From Tetmemena sp. SeJ-2015 (taxonomy: Eukaryota; Ciliophora; Spirotrichea; Sporadotrichida; Oxytrichidae): 64,000 nucleotides of DNA. The first letter of the stretch is position 1. Each line of letters opens with the position of its first letter. The notes under the pieces are model-generated. The model had not been told where the DNA came from, did no database searches, and saw only the letters and a program-made list of their open reading frames with translations. The position numbers were made by a program, and so were the translations under genes. The DNA lies in contig JAJKFJ010021035.1 of the NCBI GenBank assembly GCA_027382625.1, forward strand, positions 1 to 64,000, written 5' to 3'. Below are positions 24,131 through 35,861 of the stretch, piece after piece.

Positions 24131-24699
24131 AGATATACTTTTGTGAAGAATAAATTAATTGATAGAAATGGAGTGATCATTGGCGCAAATTGTGGTGGTT
24201 GCCTAATCACAATTCCTTTTGCTCATCTATAACTTTTATGAGTTATCGTAGCATAGAGAGCTGCAGGGAAATTTAAGTTATAATCATATAGCTCCTATTT
24301 TTTAGAGTTGTAAAAAAATTCATAGAGGGAGCATTAATTCAGAATTGAATAAGAAAAGCAAGCAATGAGAGCCAAAGGAAGCTTGACAGCAGAAAGCAGT
24401 TTGGAAAATAAAAAATTCATTGCTGAAAAGGTAGCTTAAATAAAATCTTTTTTATCTTAGAAGAGATGACTTTTCTGCCTTATAGATCAACTACTTTCTC
24501 ACATTCCTTTAGCTTGAATTTTTAAATACTAAGCTTAAAGTTGGAGTAATGAACTAACGAAAATAAGTGAGCTTCCGAATCCTTTGGCTCTTTTCTCTCA
24601 AAAATATTCTTATATCATGATTAATTTGTACTTTAATGAGGATATGTAAAGACCTTAGTCGCCATTCTTTTTATTAAGTAGATCATAGATTACCCTATA
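24131..24699. other. Region without a supported gene
   Basis: One short plus-strand stretch (MRAKGSLTAESSLENKKF, ~24365) is the only protein-like signal. Confidence 0.3.
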
Positions 24700-26650
24700 C
24701 TCTATGATAAAAGCTGCTGGAGGAGAAGAAGCAACGTTCAGCTCCAGCATTAACCTGAAGCAAGTTGTTCAATTGTGGACATCTACCTCCTCCATCTTTG
24801 CTCTCTCTTCTTCAGTCGCACTGTTGAAAAGGAATTCGTTCTAAATTTTAAACTACCATATTCCTAATTTACCTTATAAACACTAATGAGATATACTAAA
24901 TACGATAAACTTTATAATGACTGTCTTCCTGCCAATCGCCACTATCGCTTAGCTTATGGCTGAAGCTTTGAGTCTAAGCACCTTTTCAACTAGAGAGACT
25001 CTCTTAGTCTCAGTAGGATCTTATGCTCACCAACTACAAAGGAAACACCTTTAGAATCTTTAGGATTAAAATCCATGATTTTACCAGAGTTAAAATATTT
25101 AATAAAATTAGATAATTGTTGTTTATTCATAAAAATAAATGATAATGGACTTATCTAAGAAGAGGAAAGAGTGACCTTTTTAAGGTAGTTTTTCCTAAGT
25201 CTTTATTCCCATGAGAGGAATCCATCCAGGATGCCTCATCTTCTGCATTTCCTTCGCCACTCTAGCAAATAGCTACGATGAAGCCTTTATTCCAATTACA
25301 GATATTCCTAAGATCAAGGATCTATAATTATTGATAAAAAATCAATTATATTTGAAAACAAGTTAGTAAAGAAATGGGTTCGCCATTAATGCTGCTTGAG
25401 TAGGTAAAGAAATATACTACCAGTGAATAAAGAATTATTTAATTTCTCATAGAGAGTGCTCTGCTGGTTGAAGTGGATGGTTTCGGCAAGCTGCTTATCT
25501 AAGCTTTCTTCTTATATCTTGAGCTTAGAAGCCTTGTGCATCGCTGAAGTAGCCTCCATAATCGACCTAATGACTAGTATCCAAGAAATGTCCTTGGCAG
25601 GAGTCACTGGCTCTCATCCTCCTTTCGTTATCACTGACTCCTAGAAAACTCTAATTGAAATTTTAAACTATGTCCAAGATTCCTGATTTATTAAGAATGA
25701 ATTTGATAGTCTCCATAGGTAATTCAGAGCTTAAGCCATGAATGTCGTAATACTCGATACCCCAATCAATAATTCATCTTCTTCCTCAAGTAAGGTGAAG
25801 AGTACCTTCACTTTGTCTATTCTTAATAAGATGCCCATTTAGATTTAGAGCTAGAAAGTTTATTAGCAGCATTAACAGTAGCCCTTACCTTATCATTAAT
25901 TAAATAATATTTGAATTAAACTTAATTATATTTATTTATATCGATAAAATGGTTCTTTGAAAGGCTTCATGCTTCCCTCCAGAATCAATGTGGATGCCTG
26001 TTTCAAAGCGAGATGGAGTTATCTCATGAGGAGCTGACAGATTATATGCCCTTTGAATCAAAGAGTCCTGCCATTCAATCTAAGAGGTGAGCGTTGACCT
26101 TCTCATGATTGAGAGACCAGCCACGCCATTCTCACTCATTACCTTAAGCTAAATTTTTCTTAAAGATTTGCTTAACAAGAATAGATACGAAATCGCTGAT
26201 CAAACGACCAGGCTTGAGATTAGTCTACATCACATAAAAAGTACAACCAGACAGATTGAAGAAGATCCTGCCAAAACTTTCTTGAATTAAGGAGGTTAAC
26301 CTTGAGTCGATAAAGGATAAGTCTGAGGAATTAGATGAGTTCGTCTGAGGGAGTACAAAGTTAAATTTATAAACAATTTAATAAATGAGGATATATAAAT
26401 TAGTGTGTATTAAATTGCTTGTTAGCAGCTGCAATATGAGGTGATAGCTTATCGAACTTAGATTGGTACTTTACATTATCAGCTCTATCAAGATCTTTGA
26501 TTCGCTCCGGCTCCGATGTTTTAAACTCTCTAATTCTAATTCTCGAGCAAGTGGAGGAGCTAACTCAGTCCACAAAAGAACTCAAGGCTAGATTCGAAAA
26601 TTAAAATTTAATATTAGTACTATTCTTCTTCATCGCAAAACAGTGAGCTT
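24700..26650 (-). CDS. Fragmentary multi-exon gene, coiled-coil rich
   Basis: Minus-strand pieces look real but could not be joined: VTPAKDISWILVIRSIMEAT followed by HKASKLKIQEESLDKQLAET (25600-25440); KRVSLVEKVLRLKASAISQA with NPKDSKGVSFVVGEH before it (25080-24900); and EEERAKMEEVDVHN, then QLNNLLQVNAGAERC in another frame (24830-24730). A donor-like GATAAG|GTAAG lies near 25889. A+T-rich introns or eliminated sequences separate the pieces. Function unknown; gene number uncertain. Confidence 0.4.
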
Positions 26651-26749
26651 TTGACAAAGTTAGATAACCTGCTTGAGAATAGATACCTCGAGTTATTATT
26701 ATTTTTGAATAAAGGTATTAAGTATTTTTCTTAAGTATTTAATGATTGA

Positions 26750-26975
26750 GAGTTTCCTAGTGATGAGAGAAAACATAAATTAAAGAAAGCAAGAGGCTAA
26801 GAGTTCCAAGCTAGTATAAATACTCAGAATCATAAGGCAAATAAAGAGATTGAAGAAACTGCACTTCTTACGAAGGCTACTGAGGAAGCAGACCCTTGCA
26901 TCTATAAGAAATCAATACAGGAGCTGAGGTCTTTGGTTAATCCTATAGGATCTCACTATTAAATAGTAAGACTTT
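26750..26975 (+). CDS. Helical exon of an unknown gene
   Basis: It is open for ~70 codons with TAA as Gln and starts SDERKHKLKKARGQEFQ. It is Lys/Glu/Ala-rich and includes LLTKATEEADPCIYKK and LRSLVNPIGSHY. It lies just before the transposon-like ORF and may belong to a host gene interrupted by it. Confidence 0.4.
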
Positions 26976-27051
26976 AGCTTCGTGGGTCGGATCTAGATCA
27001 ATAATAATAATAACTTTGATTTTCAAATAGAACAACGAGTACTCGAGCAAG

Positions 27052-27831
27052 ATGGTGGAAAACTTGAATGTTAAGCGATTAAGAGTGGAAGCGCAAGAGT
27101 TGAGCAACAGGTTCCGAAGCAAGGAAGACCAGGTACCTCACTTAGCAAGGTAAGAAGTTCTCATATGGAGTAACAATAATCTTAGTTGGTTTGTTCCTTC
27201 CGACAATGTATGGAACAAAGATCTCGTTCCTCAAAGCAATTCTTGCTGATGAGAAGAAAGCTCTCAAAACAATCGATGTCAACATGATGGAGATCCCAAA
27301 CTATCCTGAGATCTCAGTCACTAATATGTATGACGATGCGATGGAAATCCGGAGTTGCTCTATTCTTCCTAACAAGGAACAACTCTCAAACAAGTTGCCA
27401 GAACGAAGGTTCTTCTTTGGCGTCCTTGCTACTGTACGTGCAGAGTACCTCAAAGAGATCATTGAAGATGCACACAGGAAAAGATTCTAAGTAGAGAGAA
27501 CGACCCAAAGAAGCAAGGAATAGTTATCAGCGACGAATGGTTTGAGCAGCTTCAGAAGTATCCCTACTTCTCTAGTAATTTTAGAGTTTAACTGTGTAGA
27601 GAAACCTGGCACTGGCATCTCCTTAATGAAGGAGAGAGCAAAGGTATTCAGAGCACGGAAGCAAAATACAAGCACCGAGGTGAGCAAGCGTCTATCACTA
27701 TACAAACTTAGGACGACGAGATGCACATAGATGCGGGAGCAGGTTCGAAGATGAGGAAGCTAGGTCCATCTGGCCCAACAGAAGAGGAAAGGAACCTCTT
27801 AGAATCCCTTCTTCCCAGATAGCAAAAGTGA
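27052..27831 (+). CDS. Accessory ORF next to a Tc1/IS630-type transposase
   Basis: The start ATG is 27052-27054 (MVENLNVKRLRVEAQELSN) and the stop TGA 27829-27831, giving ~255 residues. The middle reads KISFLKAILADEKKALKTID and FFFGVLATVRAEYLKEIIED; the C-terminal part reads GIVISDEWFEQLQKYPYFSS and a Trp-containing ETWHWHLLN. Two frame changes are needed (near 27150 and 27478). The convergent transposase gene starts 3' of it. Ciliate TBE-type transposons carry accessory ORFs beside an IS630/Tc1-family transposase, but I cannot match this one to a named protein. Confidence 0.6.
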
Positions 27832-27869
27832 CTTAAGTCATTAAGTTAAGCTTATAATACTTTTCCTAA

Positions 27870-28810
27870 ATATTCACTCTACCTTATCTCGCACATAACT
27901 TTGTCTTCTCTTCTTCCACTCTCTTACAACTACTCACTATTAAATCCTCTGTATCGATAGCTTAATCATGCATCAAGTGATAGAGCAGCAGCTTCTTATA
28001 GTGTCCCTTAACTAAGTTCCAGTAAAACCAATGCCGTTGAACTCTGGCGAGTATGGAACATTAAAAACAGAGTGATGTTCAACTCAGCGTATGCCTTCTT
28101 CGCTTCCTTTGTCTTGTGTAACGCTGAGGTTGTCAACGAGTAGAACGATCTCACCGTCTGTGATCTTCTCTCTGAGCTTCTTAGGAACGCATCATACTGC
28201 TCTCGCTTGATAGAGCGAGGATGAAGGACATAAAGCTTCTAAGCCTGAGTCTTCGCTGAATTCCTGCAAGTAACGCACTTGTGTTATATTTACTTTCTAC
28301 TCGTAAACTTCTATGTTATCGTGCTTCTTGTACCAACTCTTCTTCATGAAGGTGTTGTGTGTGAACACAGCTTTCGTCAGCACATACAAACTTCACGCTA
28401 TCCTCTCACACCTGGCAGTGTAAATATATTCAGATTATTATAATAAAATGGCTTAGTGAAGTCTATAACGCGCTTCCCTCGATTCACAGTTTTGTACGTT
28501 ATGCCATTTCAACGATAGATGTTTGCCTACAGTCTACAGAGAGATCTTGAGATAAGGAAACTATCTATGGAAGATCTTCTACTCCAAACTGAAGTGCGCT
28601 TAGTGGCGAAGAGTTTGAGGATCAATCAAATAATTGATGTGCACATCTTGAAACTTAGAAGTGCGATGAGGAACAGCTGCAACTCCTAACTTTCTGCAAC
28701 TTTCAAATGCGAGAGTATAATGCGCGCTGGCACTCTTAACATTTTTGCGATGGAGTTGATGCTGACAACTGGCTATTACTACTGATAAGGGTGACAAAAT
28801 CCATACCAAA
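27870..28810 (-). CDS. Tc1/mariner-IS630 (DDE) family transposase, damaged
   Basis: Such transposases cut and paste TIR elements at TA. The C-terminal half is diagnostic: GEIVLLVDNLSVTQDKG carries the second catalytic Asp, then VPYSPEFNGIGFYWNLVKGH, which corresponds to the family motif (L)PYSPEFNPIE..W..K. The glutamate of NPIE is here Gly (NGIG), so the third catalytic residue appears lost. The N-terminal part contains helix-turn-helix-like stretches (LEQKIFHRQFPYLKISLQTV) as in Tc1 DNA-binding domains. At least three frame changes occur between 28700 and 28050. It could come from a TBE-like ciliate germline transposon; the TIRs of this copy were not found. Confidence 0.75.
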
Positions 28811-28890
28811 GAGTCAAAATGAAACTGATATAGGATGGATCGTAGAGTTATTTTTGAGTATTTCGCGTTTGACTCGCATGATTATAAGTA

Positions 28891-29526
28891 TTATGGCTCA
28901 AATACGATTAGGTGATAAGTAAATAATTTAATCAAGTTTTCTTTTTAGTGAATAGAGCTTGTAACGTAATATATTTAAAAATAATAAATAAAACATTTCA
29001 TTTCGATATATTTAATTGACAATGGCTGAGTGCGTGTGTCTTTAAAAGTATTTGATAGACAATAAGGTAAGTAAACCATTTTGCTTATTATCTTATTTTC
29101 GATTTATGTGTAGGGTTTAGCCCTATTTTTCTTCAAAAAGCTGATAAATTTCCTAATGATACCATAATTTTAGTTCAATTTATTGACCTGGATGAACTCC
29201 TCCATTCCAAGAAACTTTCAAATGGAGCCACGCCATTGAGTGTAGCATAAATAATCGTATGAAAAGAGAATACTCTTCTCTATCAACTATAGTAAGATCA
29301 TTGCAGACTGAACTAATGATTAATTCAATGTAATAAGAAACTAAATATCAAAGCTAAAACAGAGATCATCCACTTTGAAAACAAATAAAGCATTAAATGA
29401 CACAGATAAAGTGAGAGAAAACTCAAGTCAGAGAGATGCAAAATACAATAAGTTAGAAATAAAGCTTGAATTTAAAATAAAAGTGTATTTGTATTCCTAA
29501 ATCACCTAATCGTATTTGAGCCATAA
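28891..29526. mobile_element. 636-bp MITE with 24-25-bp terminal inverted repeats and TA ends
   Basis: The left end TTATGGCTCAAATACGATTA (28891 on) is the exact inverse of the right end TAATCGTATTTGAGCCATAA (ending 29526); the match extends to GGTGA. TA flanks both sides (28889-28890 and 29527-29528), the Tc1/mariner target duplication. The interior has no ORF. It lies 80 bp from the transposase remnant, which may be the family that moved it. Confidence 0.85.
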
Positions 29527-29989
29527 TAAAGAAATTAATTATACACAACTTATTTTCACTTTCTTATCATATTATGGGATTTTGATTGATGCAAAAGCAG
29601 TGTATTTCTTAACTGATGGTAACATAATTTTTTAATATTTAACTTTAAAAATGTTGACAAAAGTGAACATGAAGAACAAATTTGGATATTGACTCCGCTT
29701 GAGCGAGCCTGTATGTGAGCTTGGTTGAAAATAAGAGTTCTCACTTAGAAAAAAACAATTATATTCATAGAATATATAGATTTATGATAGATCTGTCTTG
29801 AGATTATTCTTCTTTTATAACATCTTGATTGGTGGATATTTTTACAGTCAAAATATAAATGATATGATGTCTGTCAGAAATAAACGCTGTAGATTTTAAA
29901 GTGGACTATATCTTAGCATTTTAAGATGAAAGTGTTATAATTAGAATGAAGGAAAACAAAAAGCAAGCAACAAAATTGATCGGACTCCA
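29527..29989. other. A+T-rich region
   Basis: One short minus-strand ORF (29556-29744), not protein-like. Nothing supported. Confidence 0.35.
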
Positions 29990-32490
29990 TAAGATCCTAG
30001 TAAGCTATTTGAATTGCCTTAACCATAAGATATTTGTATCTTAAAATTATGACTAAGTAAAAAACAAAAACTCTTAATAATTTGGAGTAAGACGGGTAAC
30101 TTCTTTTTGCTCCTCAAGACTAGAGACTATTTTGAGAAATTGAATTATGGAAAATAACTTGTGATGTCAGCATCTCAAGATGGATTTTGTATCCTCCATC
30201 TGATCGCATTAATGAGAATGAAGAGTGACTTCAAATAAAGTTAATTAAAAGGGGTTTGTTTCCAATTTCTAGCCGTCGCCTGCGTCTGTGGTTGCTAAAG
30301 AATTTATTGTAGAGGCTAAGAATTTTGTGCTACTGCTTAGTATGCAAACAGTAAGCTAGTGGAATGGCCTCTCTTGCTGAGGAGATGGATAACGCGATTG
30401 TTATGGCTAGAAACTTCTGTTACTCATCAGGTGAAACATACCTAATAATTATAAGTGAGATAAGTATATCTAGCTTTGGATTGCCAATATGACCAAATTT
30501 CCAAATTCCTATGCGGTCGAGATATTGGTGGAGGAGAAGTGTTAAAAGACTAAACTCTGCGGCACCTTAGATCAGTAGTTCAGTGGTACTCTGACCATCT
30601 ACATTGACAGATCTCCCATTCGACTTACTAATAAATTAAGATTTAATCATTTGCTTAAATAGAATAAACAAATACAAGACTTCCCTTCAATTTAAGGAGG
30701 AGGAAGAGATGCGGTAGTAGTTAAAAATCAATGAACTTTTACTCATTCCGATTTCTAAATTTGTTTATTAAATGCTACTACCAAGCCTTAAATATTGATT
30801 AATCATCTTTATAAATATAGCTTTTACACCCCACTTAGATCAATTATATAACTTCAATCAATTCTTAAAATAACTTCTTAAATAACCGTGAAGTCACCTT
30901 CGTCTTGTTCCTTGAGCTCCTTCTAACTTATTAATTCCATAACATAAAAAATATTCATATCTTATATTAAAAACAATAGGCTTATTTTTTTTAATTTATA
31001 GTCTCATTATCTCTTTCAATCCAAATTTATAAAAGCCAACAGTGTGCAGGGAAGAAGGAAGAAAGTGTGATAAGCTTTTTTGTTGAGCCTGAAGATGAGA
31101 CCTTCAACCAAGTAGTGCACATAATCACAGGCATGCCTATCCGAAGACTCCACTCATTTAAGAGAGAGTCTTAAATATGAAATAGTAATAATATAATCAA
31201 TGTGCTTGAGCTCAATAGATAAAAGAGGTTAGGAGTGTTAAAGATATCCTGCGATGCTGGCATATGTGCTAAGTTTTTCGGTGAGCATATGGGGGATAAG
31301 TCGTGAGGCCCAGATGAAGGATCTGAGGAGAGTAAGGAGCAGCCATGCTTCTGAAAAATAGGCCTTTACACTACTTGATTTAATGGATGCAGCTAATATG
31401 CTTAACTAAACGAGAGACGAGAAGAGGCTCAATAGGGTCATTGAACTGCTGGGAAACCTCTAAGTGAGCTATCAATTGATAATAGCCAAATATCGTAGCG
31501 TTAAATAAATATACTATCGAGAAAAGTAAATATTACAGCAATAGTTAATTAAGTTAAACTGGAAAACTTATGCTGACAGCGAGATGGTTAAAACAATTAC
31601 AAAAGAAGCTTTTGAGGCAGCCCTTCTCAACAGTGCAGAGTTAACCATTCTTGAACATGGGCTTGTTTGTAAAGTTAGGCGTGTTATTATGAAGAAAGAG
31701 TTTTATCAATGGAACTGAGGTTTCAAGAACGAGCATAAGATGCTAAGTAATCAGCTTTCTATTTTTATTTGATTTTCTTACTGAAACTTATGCTGAAAAG
31801 TTCTTTATTCTGCTGTTCTGGTAAAGATAGCAATTGGGCTCTTTAATGCTATTTAATAAATATGAAGCATAATATTTTACAGTGTATTGAAAATGTAAGT
31901 TAAAAGTAGAGCTGAAGGTGAGAGATAAAAGCAAACACTATGTCTATTAAAGCAAGATATTGATAAAGGAAATTCCTGAGAGTATGTACGTCCAGCCTTA
32001 AGAGTAGGCCGAGATCAAAGAGTTTGAAAGAGGGCTGAGCATCCAGGTCATGAGCTTGATATACGACATTCTAACAGATGTATTTCAGCCATTTCAGATG
32101 CTTACCATCTACGGATACTACTGAAACCAAACTACTGTGACGCAACTCAAGACCATTGCCGAGATCCTAAGAGAGATGAGCGTTGAAAACAATGATATGC
32201 TTAACAATCTTGACTGTTAAGAATATAGCAGGGAAATATTCTTAATTACAAGTTGAAGCTATTCTCCTTTGACTCAAAAGCCAACAGTGTTCCTGAGCTG
32301 GGCTTTGAGGATAATGCAGTCAGCCATTAAAGAGGAGTTTATGTACATTCCCAAGTTTGTGGGGGGGGCATTTAGAGACTTCATTAGGGTGTACTCAGAG
32401 AATAGGGGCATAACATTCTTCCTAAATAGTAGAAATACAGGTGACTCGATGGCACTGGTGGTAATTCAGCACTGAAGGTTGATTTCAAAG
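29990..32490 (+). CDS. Multi-exon gene of unknown function
   Basis: Protein-like pieces follow one another on the plus strand: MTKFPNSYAVEILVEEKCQK...GTLTIYIDRSPIRLTNK (30489-30640), ESVISFFVEPEDETFNQVVH (31050-31180), LKISCDAGICAKFFGEHMGD followed in another frame by HASEKQAFTLLDLMDAANML (31230-31500), VKTITKEAFEAALLNSAELT (31590-31720), IQVMSLIYDILTDVFQPFQM (31970-32215) and AIKEEFMYIPKFVGGAFRDF (32320-32475). Gaps are A+T-rich, probably introns. Frame changes are clear near 31302 and 32310. No family recognised; more than one gene is possible. Confidence 0.5.
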
Positions 32491-33670
32491 AGGCAATGAC
32501 ACAAGTAATCGTCTTGGAATTTATCGATCTGACTCGTAAGGTGGCACCTCTCTGCTGAAATATAAAGATATCTATGGGAACCAACCACCCTGTATTCTCT
32601 TACTTCTTGATCGGCACTGAATGTTTTACACAGTTAATAATAAATTAACATTTTTAATAATAAAATAATATATTTTTATAGATTTTAGTTTAACCCACAC
32701 AGAGAGAATATGATAGAGAAAGAATAGTCTTAAAGAGAAACATTCATTTACATATTCTTGAGAATATAATTTATCTCTACGGACATTTAAAAGTAAGCAC
32801 AGTTTCTCAGGGATACATTTCCTTTCCTCATATCATTTGCAAGCATCTCTGACCTACTCCTTTGAACAGCACTTCCTGCCACTCAAGATCATTTGCTCTC
32901 AACCTTGAGTGATGAACATGATCCAAGTAAGGCTGAAGCAAGAACTTTATTCTCAAGTAGTATCAGTCTCTTCCTAGGCAGCTCATCAGGAGCTTTCACA
33001 CAGTTGCAGCAGTGTCTTCCATCCTTGGTCAGCAGGATCTTGTAGTTGTCCTCTAAAATTATCGAGAAGATCCCTCTAGACCTAAACCTTACCCAGTGCT
33101 AAGGTTGAAGCTCCTCGTCCAAGAAGTACTGTGCAGTACATTTATATTGACAGCTGTAAGCTCATATTCTCTGCAGTTGCTTTCTGTTTAGAATCTGCAT
33201 GATTTCTTTGATAAATTTACATTCTTCATAAATCATATCTTGCGGATGTAAAAATACAAAATTATATTCGCACCCTTGTACATTTCGAGTATATTTTGTG
33301 GACAAGTGCTTTCTCTAAAATCCTTACTCTCTTGTTAATGGCAAGTGAAAGCGCTTCTAAAAGTATAAAGAACTTTATAAAGACAATATATCCACTCCTG
33401 TATACTTAAATTTACATATTAGCTTGTATATATTAAAATTACTAAGACTTATCTTTATTAAGAGCACGAGATATCTAGCAAGCTAATTTTATAAAATTAG
33501 TTAACATTTCATAAGGCAAGTTAGCTTCTGCTCTTCTAAGATACTGAATTAAGTGTTAAGAATTTTGTCTAGGCCGTTTTCATCAAGCATTTTGCTAAAC
33601 TTCGCATCAAGAAACTTGTCAATGATCATACAGAATTTCATTTGAGGTATTTAAAGGAGGATAATGTTTG
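32491..33670. other. 1.2-kb region without a supported gene
   Basis: Mostly A+T-rich. The sequence around 32820-33240 has more even composition, and minus-strand pieces are possible, but no frame could be defended. Confidence 0.3.
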
Positions 33671-35430
33671 ATGGAGACTAGAGAGATGGCGAATGAAGAG
33701 AATGTGGAGAGCAGCAGGACTGGATGCAAACTTAATGGGGAGATGAGGAGAGTAGTGAGGGATGTGTACTAAGATGGAATTGCAAGAGATTAGATATCTA
33801 AGCCGAGTGCTAAAAAGGCTATAGATGCTCGAATAAATGAGTCAGTCAGGATGAAATGGCAATGAACAAACATTTTAATACATTTAAATCAATGATTATA
33901 TGTATGAATGTAATCGTTGTAGATTGGCTGGAATGGAAGTAGAACAAGGAAAGCCATTTTGTGATTACACTTAACTTGGTTGACGACAATTCAGCTGGCA
34001 AACTCTCAATCAGGGCGCTAGGATGTTGAAGAAAGTGTCTGAGACTGAGATTTTATAGTCTAGAATTTAATTAAAATCGGTGATTAATTAAAATAATAAA
34101 TGAGGAGTTGCAACATGGTGGCAGTTTTAATCACAGATTCACTCCCTGATCTGCAGCCTGTTCGATAGCTTATCAAAAATTTATATGAGTTTCTTCTTTA
34201 ATCATCTTCATAGTACCTCTCAGCAATGAGATATGATGTGCGCAGTCTCATTAATTCCAAATATAAGGCCAAGCAAAACAGTTGCGTCGCTTATAACTCT
34301 GTACTGAAGAATCCCAGACAAAAGTTGCAAGGATATAAAGTTCTTAGAATTTTATGCTGAATCAAATGGTGTAATAATTATTCAAATCTGAGACACTTCA
34401 ACTGCCTCTGATTTGTTCCATTTTAATTTAATATATAAATTAATTTGTTTTTCCATTAAATTCTCAGCTATATTGTGAAGATATAGCAGGCAAAATTCCA
34501 TGATGAAAATTAGTAAATAGAATACCTTAGGAATGATATAAGCAGTAACGGTCTTTATTCCTCGAAAGAACTGGAGATCTTAGAGGCCTAGGGCTTATGG
34601 ACTTCTTGGCTACCAGTAATTGTGGCCTTCAAGGGAAAGGGAAGAGACAGAGTGAATGGGAGCCAGCACTTCAACTTCTATTTGGAGTTAGTAGATAAGT
34701 ATGCTTCAACACATAATTTAGGGTTCTGAGTTTTGTAGAATATTCTCTTGATCTAAGGATTAAGGACTTGGACTTATGCATACAACATGCTGATTCTCAC
34801 AACTCCTTTAATGCATTTACGCTGCCAGCTGAGGAGTGCTGGTAGAAGAGTAGACAAGATGAAATAGATGCAGGTTGAAGACACAGGAAGTATTTTATCT
34901 ACAAATATTTTAGAGGATTAGAAGAGAAGCATTTTTAAATACCAAGAAATAATTTTTTTTACTCTTGTCTGGAATTGAGAAAGAAGACTTATGAGAAGAA
35001 AGAATCGTCATCCCTGATCGTTTTCGAGACTCCATAGAAAATGGTAGATGACAAGGCGAATTAGTTAAAGGATATCTGCACTCCTGAAGTTTAAAGGGCT
35101 TAAGTTCGAGTCATTCAGCTTACAGCATTCAAGGAAATGGATCTCATGAGATGCAAAGGTGTAATCAATTAAAGAATAGGTCTCTAGACTTGGGATGCAG
35201 GTGCACAGAGGCTGTCACCTTAAATAAAGTAATAAAATCTTTTAGGCAGTAATAAAAGCGGAGAAACTGCTGAATTATTAAGGATTTAGCTGGCATAATG
35301 CGATCTTTGGGAGGATTGTTGGCGTTTAAGCGGTAAATACATTAATGTCCCTGTTTAAAGCAGAAAGACATTGAGTAGATAGTCTATTACATCATCAATG
35401 TGGGATTTTGTTAAGAATAGACGTTTAGGG
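33671..35430 (+). CDS. Unknown protein, split by dispersed repeat R1
   Basis: ATG 33671 opens METREMANEENVESSRTG...KPSAKKAIDARINESVRMKW (to 33865). The next piece is VDWLEWKQNKESHFVITLNL (33920-34030). R1 copy 2 (34064-34445) follows. Coding resumes at ~34480: GLWTSWLPVIVAFKGKGRDR and HFNFYLELVDKYASTHNLG, then with a frame change EYSLDLRIKDLDLCIQHADS. From 34983 a single frame is open for ~145 codons (DICTPEVQRAQVRVIQLTAF). The pieces read like one protein with beta-rich and helical parts, but I do not recognise a family. The 3' end is unresolved. Confidence 0.55.
34064..34445 (+). repeat. Dispersed repeat family R1, copy 2
   Basis: It matches copy 3 (reverse strand) across its length: 'tttaattaaaatcggtgatt' at the start, 'gcagcctgttcgatagctta', 'gtcgcttataactct', 'ggatataaagttcttag' and 'ttccattttaattt' at the end. 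The ends form a short imperfect inverted repeat. It lies inside the 33671-35430 gene. Confidence 0.85.
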
Positions 35431-35540
35431 TTTCACATTTTAAATTATAGCCATTTAATTAATAAATTTATTTTTCATTTAAATATTTTTAAACTTATTT
35501 ATACTATTTGGAAAGGCTTTATACTTTAAGAAGTTAGTCT

Positions 35541-35815
35541 TCAGAAAATCTTTGCTCCATTTCCTCAATTATAAGCTGAGGGTAGAGGAGAAACCTAGGA
35601 TCTGAATCTATTGCTTCGAACTTCGTCAGTCCAGCCCTGATCAATGTATCTTTTATCTCCATTGATTAATCCTCACTAATGTTGATTTGGCAGGAGGGAA
35701 TTATCTTCTCCAGAAGCCAGTTACTGCTACTGTCTTTATCCAAGAGCTAATGTAATAATTTTAGGAGCTTTTGCTCTGCTGGGATCTTGTTGATTCTTCT
35801 CTTGGTTCTATTCAT
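35541..35815 (-). CDS. Small helical protein (~92 residues)
   Basis: ATG 35813-35815 opens MNRTKRRINKIPAEQKLLKL and continues with LLEKIIPSCQINISEDQSM and LTKFEAIDSDPRFLLYPQLI. The frame misses the TGA at 35541-35543 by one base, inside a T run, so the stop is inferred. It starts only 46 bp from the divergent plus-strand gene at 35862. Not recognised. Confidence 0.55.
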
Positions 35816-35861
35816 TTAAATCGGACCTGGCTTGTAGTAAAACATATCGTTCCTTTTCCCC

